Shown: in pieces, positions 57,758 through 64,000 of the stretch
Position numbering within the stretch: position 1 is the first letter of the stretch
Layout of the letters: each line of letters begins with the position of its first letter
Assembly: GCA_914767715.1 (NCBI GenBank)
Contig: OU612065.1
Location: 29,388,001-29,452,000 of the forward strand
Reading direction: 5' to 3'
DNA from: Membranipora membranacea
Taxonomy: Eukaryota > Bryozoa > Gymnolaemata > Cheilostomatida > Membraniporidae
DNA length: 64,000 bases
The notes under the pieces: generated by a model
Told to the model about the DNA's origin: nothing
The model's database searches: none
What the model saw: only the letters and a program-made list of their open reading frames with translations
Made by a program: the position numbers and the translations under genes

Positions 57758-60700
57758 CTAGTTTGATTGTAGTAGTAGTTGGAGGCCTCTGTGACATTGC
57801 TTCTGGTACACATGTACTGATGAGGCAGCGGGGTTATCACACAGCTCAGATTTCAGGATTGTAGCGCTTTCCTCATCAGCATCAGCGACCTTAGACATCT
57901 GGTGTACGGTCCACTTCCTGTGAAAAGGTCAGAACGACGATCAAACAGTCAGTCACATGCAATTTCAGCCCTTTACCTGCTTGCAGTAAGGTGAAAGCAC
58001 TAACTTATACTTAACTTAAAAGCCCGTTTTGGTTAATGAAAGATATGAATTGATGCATCAGTCCTGAAGGGTCCTTCCTTTATGATTTATGAAGCTTAAG
58101 GTGGCGCTAAACTAGATCTGCTTCAAAAAGATACTCAGTTACTTGTCCGCTCAATCAGGTGCGTTCAAGTAACCGCTATGATTATTCTGTAAGAGTGGGA
58201 TGTTCATGATATTTTAAATGTGCTTGAATACAAGTTTGTGATATCTGCATGTAGCTCTGCGTGTTTAGCTATAGTTTGAGCCATCAAAGCTTTGTCCCTC
58301 CCCCAGATTTTTTTCAAACATTAAGATTAGCTGGCAAGAGTTATCATGGTACACAGGTAAAGACAAAACGGACACTGAATATGTTTCACACTGCATCGTA
58401 TCGAAGTGTTGATATGGGTTTAGTTTATATTCAAAATATGAACAGCCACATTTTTCAATGCAAATATTACGAATTTCATATCAAAGCGTGATAATCAAAC
58501 GTGATATTCACTATGCTTCCCTATGTCGATTTGACATCAGTTTTAGGCCTGATTTATATATGGGAATAGCATTTAAGCCAACTTCCGCATGAACCGATAG
58601 ACATTTTTGATGCGAAACAAGATACTGTTTTGGAACAAATTCAAGTAGGCTGAATGGTGAGCGGCTTGTACACAATGACTTCATAGGACTTTGACGCAGG
58701 AGGCCCAGGTCCAGGTCCGGGCCCGCGGCAGATGGTTTTTATGTTTTTTTCATCATGAAAATCGTTAGCATTCATCATTCGAAATTAGAGTGGACCACAC
58801 ATTCGAGGCATGGAAACATTGTTTGTTTGTTACTTAATGAAGTTGTTTCAATTAACAGCTAATTACTGACATTTAGCTTAATATCACTTTATGCTTTGGA
58901 ATGCTTATTTCTGGATCAAAGCACTCAAAGATAAACCTATGGCCCGCCTAGATCAAGTATGATCCACTTTGCCTACATTTAGGGTTAGAGCAGCCAGTAT
59001 AAGGGGAATGACCGGACCGCTGGCAATTTGGATCAAACTTGTTCTATGGCTTGCCAAGAGAAGGTCCTAATAACCCAACAGTAAAAAATACAACACAGTG
59101 TATACAGTGCAATGATTGGAATGTCAAAAAAAGAAATGCTGGCTCGAGAATGTCTCTGTTCCGCGCTCTAATATGTTAAGCTGGTAACTTACTTGTGATA
59201 CCATAGGGAAAGGTGATCAGGGTAGTAGTTCAACAATGACATAATATCTCGATACTCATGTAAGATGTCTTCTTTCCTGTAACAAAAAGACTATGAGAGT
59301 TATTGCGACGACTTTGCATGGTAAGGCCGCCAAAGAGAACCTAGTCTGAGCCCCCCAGACTTTAACCCCCACCCTACGGCCCCCCGGCGGGGTAAAAAAG
59401 AACCTGTTCATTCAACTCTTTCTTCCCTCAAACTAAATGGTCATTAATTGCTTTTGGAGAATTCGCAATGATAGTCTGAATACAAAACTATATATGAAGC
59501 CAACCTCACATAGAGGGGTTAGTAAATAGTCACCCTCATCATATTTGGAAGGTTTAAACGTAAAAATTATTGTCTGACACATTTGCCAGTACAGCAACTA
59601 TATAAAGTTTCAATGGGCGAGCTGTGCATTATAACGGTAACAATAGTCTTGTATTGTAGAGTTGCCTTTTTACAGCTTCAATGAACACGAGTATGAAAGT
59701 AAGAAGCTACATTAGTCTTGGGAGGGATAGCTGGTAGTAGCATTTCATTATCAACCACTTGCCAGTCAAGAAAGTGGAAAAGTGGTTGATAATGAAATGT
59801 TGCTACCAGCAACAGTGAACAGTAGACCAGCAACAAGGCATGATTATTAATTGATTGGCCAGGATACAAAGTGACAGCAGCTAGATTTGTTTGCCATTTT
59901 AGACAGTAAACATTATGGAAATGTAAAAAAAACCTAATATTAAAATTATTGCAACGCTCAACATTTTGGGTCTCGGCCAACTAAATGTCTGTATAAGTAT
60001 GAGTCAAACTCAAAACATGGTATAATTGTCTTTTCTACTAGCACTGACCTGAATTTTAACTTAGCTATGACAAATTGACAATGGCTGAACGCACAATACT
60101 GAGAGATATTAACAGCTCTCCATTTCCGCGTGAGCTCTAAATCATCTTGATAAACCTACAAACAAAAAGTGAAGAAAATAATGTGTCTTATTCTCATTGA
60201 TCCCTGAAGCCCGCAATCTCAATATTATGACAAAAATATTTTTGCTGTATAAAAGACATGGGGGCTGGATCGCCGGTGCACACAGAGCAAATGAATAAAG
60301 TGTGGTAACGTTTGGTGTTGGACTCAACTCACACCATCACCAGTACAAATGCTCTCTGGTTTTAGATATAAGAGTGTTTTCACAGCTCAAGCTCAGCAAT
60401 GTTGTTGAAATACATGGTTAAAAATACCTGACCTGAATTAAAAAAAAACTCAAGATTTCTAGGTGGCCCCCCTAGCCTTGTCATGCCCTAGCCTAAAACA
60501 CCCATGAGTATGACCATGATCAAGGTCAAGGTCATGGTCATACTCGTCGGTGTTTCAAATTTTTCTAACTTAGCTATGTTTTCACATTATTACTGAAATA
60601 TTTAGTGCAATCAATTTATTTATATTTATTTTGAATATGATAAATCACAAAGTTAATTTATTTGCCTATGGAACAGGGAAAAAGTCAAAGCTCAAAGTGG

Positions 60701-63364
60701 TGAAGATTAGAGCTAAAACAGCAGATGACAACTACCGATACTATACCGAGAAATACAAGGCCACCCAAAAAACCCAAAACCAGTGGCCGCGTGACAAGGC
60801 TAGGCCCCCCCAGCAGAGTTCTAATTGGACATTATTTGGTCAAATTACAGATTCTGGAGTCGGATCGAATAAGTTATGAAAAATAATATTTCAAGTCGTC
60901 ACATGGGGGGGAGGGGGGGCGTCGGGCAAAATTCTGGGGGGCTCAGACTACATGCGACACAAGAGTGACATGATATTAGTTGTAGGATTCAGTACACACT
61001 CTATTTCGGCACGCTGACATCGAGACATTTTCATGTGTATCACTGATCGTTCAAGTCATTTTAGCACGAGTACCTAACGTGTTCCCGCCCCTTATCAGTA
61101 AAATTGAACTCGGGTTGTTACACCAAATTCCTTGTGAAGGTACTCATGCTAAGTGAATTAGTTAACTCTCTATCGATCAGAGATATGCATGCAATATTAT
61201 ATCCTGTGATCAGTGTGGGATTTGGTAGACACATACTTGTATGTCTGTGGATTGGACATACTTTGGATGAAATTCAAATCAAGATACAGATCCCCGAGTT
61301 GAATTGAATAAAATTAAAAAAATTTAAATTTCAAGTCACAGCATGGTGATATTATCCTAGTGGTAGGATTCAGTGCACACATACTTGTAAGTCTGAGGAT
61401 GATTGTAAGCACCATTGTCGATGTGACCAGGAGTAGTAATTATTAGCATATCTATCAGCTGTAAGGAGACATAATTCTAACTCTGATTGAAGACTCGCGC
61501 TGTCTAATGGACCCATATGTCTCAGTAACCATCTTCTATCAGTAGAAAAAAAGGCAAAAAGTTGAGGAATTCATCGACTTAATAATTCTATTGAGAACAA
61601 CCATTATTGTAAATATTATCATTAGTTTATCTGGGCATTCATAAGACTTCCAAATCAATAAAATCTTGGGAGGTTTTCAAACTTGGTTGAGCACTTTCTC
61701 TTTAATAAGGGAGCGTTATGTGAAGGGAGGGGCTAGGAAGCAAGGCACTGTCAATCCAAGCGCGATACAAACTGACCATACCACGTGCTACTCCTTACCT
61801 GTGCTCGTATATTGTATTAGCTTTAGGGAAGAGATGAAGTAATATACGACTGAAGTTATCATCTTGTGTCGGACAGAGATGACCTGTCAAAATTAAGTTT
61901 TTCCTAAAATTGAAGTATAGAAACTAGCCTCAGGTGGATCCATGGAAATGCAGTGAATACCATCAATGTGATCAACAAGAATACGAGTAACAGAACACAT
62001 ATTAAATGCCCATAACTATTACTTTGACTTAGTCAGTGTACTTACTGGCTCCGATTGGGTGGATCGGACTGTCCAACCTACTGATCAGAGAATGGAGTTG
62101 AACCAGAGACTAACGATAATAGACTATAGATGGATTTTTCTATAGTATCTGGTGTAAGCTATGTAGAGACTCAACTCACCTTTTGTTCCAAATGCTGTCA
62201 ACCTTTGGGTTTGCTATCAGCAACACGCTGGAGTATTTCACGATATCTAGAAATATAATAGTCCAATGGTTTTAAAATCAGAATATTTTAAAATAATGAT
62301 ATTATGATACCTTTCCACAGGTTACACTGCTATAGTTTGGACAAACTTTGGAACACTTTATGTTTGACTTTGAAAAACTTGGTTATTCATGTGGAGGCTA
62401 CAACTAAGGAGTTACTCCTTGCTACAACATACATCAATTCAATTCAAAAGATAGCAAATGTGCTAAAATAAATGAATATAGAGCTCAAAAACAATACAGC
62501 CAGCCAGCAATGATATTCCTGTAGGTGTTGCTAGAAACTTACTTTGCCATAACTAAATTTCATAGAGAATGAGCTGATGAAGGTCTACACACACACCCTA
62601 GAAAGGCAACCAGGGCTAATCTAGTGTGCCACTCACACAGTATTTGTGTTTATATTATTTAAAGCTATATGTGCTTGATTGGGCTTGTAGTAACCAATCA
62701 CAAATTGAGTGTGTTAGCAACAAATATCAGAATAATTAGACAACTACCTTGTCCAAGAAAATCAAATCACCTTGAGAAGAGAATTCATCTTTGTCACCAT
62801 GCAGTAATCTTCCATAGATGTTCTTGTATATTATTTTCAAAATATTCACTGGTAATCCAAGGTGGCCTTCCTCAAAGACTAGAAGGTTAGATATATCAGT
62901 CGCACTCTCCAGATCTGGAACAGGTGGAATGATGTGAATCTCTCTGAAACCAAAGTAAGAGTGAGGCGATAATCAAAAACACCTGAAAGAATTCCACAGT
63001 GTACAATTAAAGCTCTATCAAGCTATTGTCATGAGTATATTTTCAAAACAGTTAAAAAACAAAACAAGCTATGCCAGAAGCAGACTAGCAATGAGCGATA
63101 AAAAGATGGTTGCGCGGTCACTATGCAATGACAGGATAAGCCGGACGAGTTTTTCATATTATCACATTGTTGGTTTCACGTGGATGAAAAAGAAGATAAT
63201 CAATAAGCTATGGCCTCTACAAGTAATGCAATAGCATAATGCAAATTAACTGGAGATACTAGGCCTATGTAATCGATCTTTTATCATGTAACTTACTTTA
63301 GTTTATCACTATTCAGGTTGGTGTATATCAAAGAGACTAAGCTCTCTACTTTGTCAGCCATCAT
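57758..63364 (-). CDS. PTAR1: Protein prenyltransferase alpha-subunit repeat protein, PTAR1-like
   Basis: Ten exons on the minus strand: 63364-63297, 62943-62748, 62552-62543, 62246-62180, 62077-62046, 61883-61799, 61535-61385, 60155-60049, 59276-59193 and 57917-57758. All have GT-AG borders, and the phases close exactly to 319 residues. The start MMADKVESLV and the following EIHIIPPVPD and VFEEGHLGLP resemble PTAR1 N-termini. Four helical-pair repeats then show the family signature: LLIANPKVDSIWNKR; LLHLFPKANTIYEHRRW; YANNYYSWSHRQW; and NYYPDHLSLWYHKKW, with VNISQYCAFSHCQF between the last two. PTAR1 is the alpha-like subunit that pairs with RabGGTB to form geranylgeranyltransferase III, which adds a lipid to farnesylated Ykt6 in the cytosol. 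It is shorter than human PTAR1 (about 400 residues), mainly in the third-to-fourth repeat linker. The 10-nt third exon (TTATGGCAAA) is the weakest part; without it the frame would break. Confidence 0.88.
59342..59393 (+). repeat. TAGTCTGAGCCCC element, copy 6 (PTAR1 intron)
   Basis: TAGTCTGAGCCCCCCAGACT, then TTAACCCCCACC, CTACGGCCCC and CGGCGGGG. Confidence 0.8.
59730..59810. repeat. GCTGGTAGTAGCATTTC foldback, copy 2 (PTAR1 intron)
   Basis: Arms of 31 bp with a 19-base loop; nearly identical arm sequence to 49475-49546 but an unrelated loop. Confidence 0.9.
60496..60555. repeat. Foldback with 24-bp arms (PTAR1 intron)
   Basis: AAACACCCATGAGTATGACC... faces its complement with about two mismatches; the 12-base loop is TCAAGGTCAAGG. 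Confidence 0.85.
60904..60950 (-). repeat. TAGTCTGAGCCCC element, copy 7, reverse (PTAR1 intron)
   Basis: Minus strand reads TAGTCTGAGCCCCCCAGAAT, then TTTGCCCGACGCCCCCCC. Confidence 0.8.
61012..61212 (+). repeat. Dispersed repeat, copy 2 (partner 53253-53470; PTAR1 intron)
   Basis: See the partner at 53253; same orientation, moderately diverged. Confidence 0.8.
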
Positions 63365-63369
63365 GTCAG

Positions 63370-64000
63370 CTGTAGGGGAGTAGGGCTCCACTGTAAGTTC
63401 TCCACCTACCCAACCTAGTTTCAATACTGCAGGGCCGGACTAGATTCAGGCTATATATTGAGCTGGAAAACATAAAATGTTGAAAAAAATGAATATCGAT
63501 CAACTAATTAGACTTATTGAATATTTGAAACTCATATAGTCATTTATAGCAGTGGGAGCCCTACTATAGGCCCATATGGCAAGTATATACAGCAATAATA
63601 GCTTGGCCAAAACCAATTCCAATATAGTGCAATATGGCGTCAGAGCCCCCGATTCCCCATGGTGGCATGGGCATAGAAAGACATTTGAATGTCACTGGAA
63701 TGCCAGTCCATCAAAAATTTTATGGTTAGATAAGAACTGAATCTCAGGTGAGTATGCCCAGAAAAAGCAAAGACATCAAGCTGGTTTGCCCACTCCTCTA
63801 CCACCGCGCCTTTGGTATCCCCTTCCCCTTCTTTCAGCTTTCGCTCTTCTATCCAACAGACATAATATTGGGTAAAAGAAAGAGATGCAAGAAGAGGAAA
63901 GTGTCAACCAAGGAGTAAAAACTTCTTATGTCAACCCACAGCCTCGGCAGGAGCTTATTTATGATCATCACTGTAGTAACTGTCAAACTCCACACCCAAG
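63370..64000. other. Upstream region of PTAR1; short plus-strand reading frame
   Basis: The region upstream of the PTAR1 start holds CCAAT (63616) and, on the opposite strand, an ATG at 63634 in strong context (CAATATGGCG) that opens 31 codons (MASEPPIPHGGMGIERHLNV...) before TAG. A consensus donor (TCTCAG|GTGAGT) follows at 63748. This may be the first exon or leader of a divergently transcribed gene beyond the window; the identity is unknown. Confidence 0.3.

Noticed and set aside
60631-60879. 82-codon basic frame on the plus strand
   Set aside because: Lies in a PTAR1 intron and ends next to the GC-rich repeat; no motif recognised.

Overview
The window looks like AT-rich nuclear DNA from an invertebrate animal. 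Protein genes are split by GT-AG introns, there are tRNA-derived SINE-like repeats, and several classes of animal transposons are present (BEL/Pao, a PHD-plus-endonuclease LINE, hAT). The mix of an NHL-propeller membrane protein pair, a uromodulin-type D8C protein, a CD225/dispanin gene and a double-Kunitz gene would fit a sponge or another early-branching animal. That placement is inference; no ribosomal or mitochondrial marker is present to settle it.

Layout: 1-8 kb is mostly non-coding. It holds a weak two-exon membrane-protein model (minus, near 2 kb), a small gene resembling NDUFA4 (minus, 5.75-5.99 kb) and a tRNA-derived SINE. 8-14.3 kb carries two sets of direct duplications. One covers non-coding DNA, with a 96-bp near-perfect palindrome at the start of its second copy. 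The other covers a D8C-domain gene (13.5-14.3 kb, minus) and its frameshifted copy (11.5-11.9 kb). 14.5-20 kb has a 45-bp tandem repeat and the first arm of a 1.7-kb diverged inverted duplication whose partner lies at 29.8-31.45 kb. 20.3-22.1 kb is the 5' half of a LINE. 23-26.5 kb is a full BEL/Pao Pol frame (minus). 26.9-27.1 kb is a hAT transposase C-terminal remnant. A possible first coding exon lies at 34.26-34.6 kb.

35.4-46.2 kb is the most interesting part. It is a tandem pair of six-exon genes encoding a signal peptide, an NHL-type beta-propeller, a Ser/Thr-rich stalk, one membrane helix and a short tail with several tyrosine motifs. All six exons of both copies splice in phase. The second copy has a single in-frame TGA. 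The pair has the architecture of a signalling receptor.

46.2-50.8 kb is non-coding and rich in hairpins, including an unusual interleaved A-B-A'-B' inverted repeat. A secreted double-Kunitz gene (50.87-51.96 kb) and a CD225/dispanin gene (53.9-55.8 kb) follow on the plus strand. The last 6 kb holds a ten-exon minus-strand gene that I identify as PTAR1, a protein prenyltransferase alpha-repeat protein. Its frame is preserved across every junction, including a 32-nt and a putative 10-nt microexon.

Several short repeat families recur: a GC-rich TAGTCTGAGCCCC element (seven copies), an AAGCTTTGTTC/G-run element (three), a CATAGACTTAAT hairpin (three) and an 80-bp foldback (two). All identifications come from reading motifs and splice signals by eye; no database search was run.
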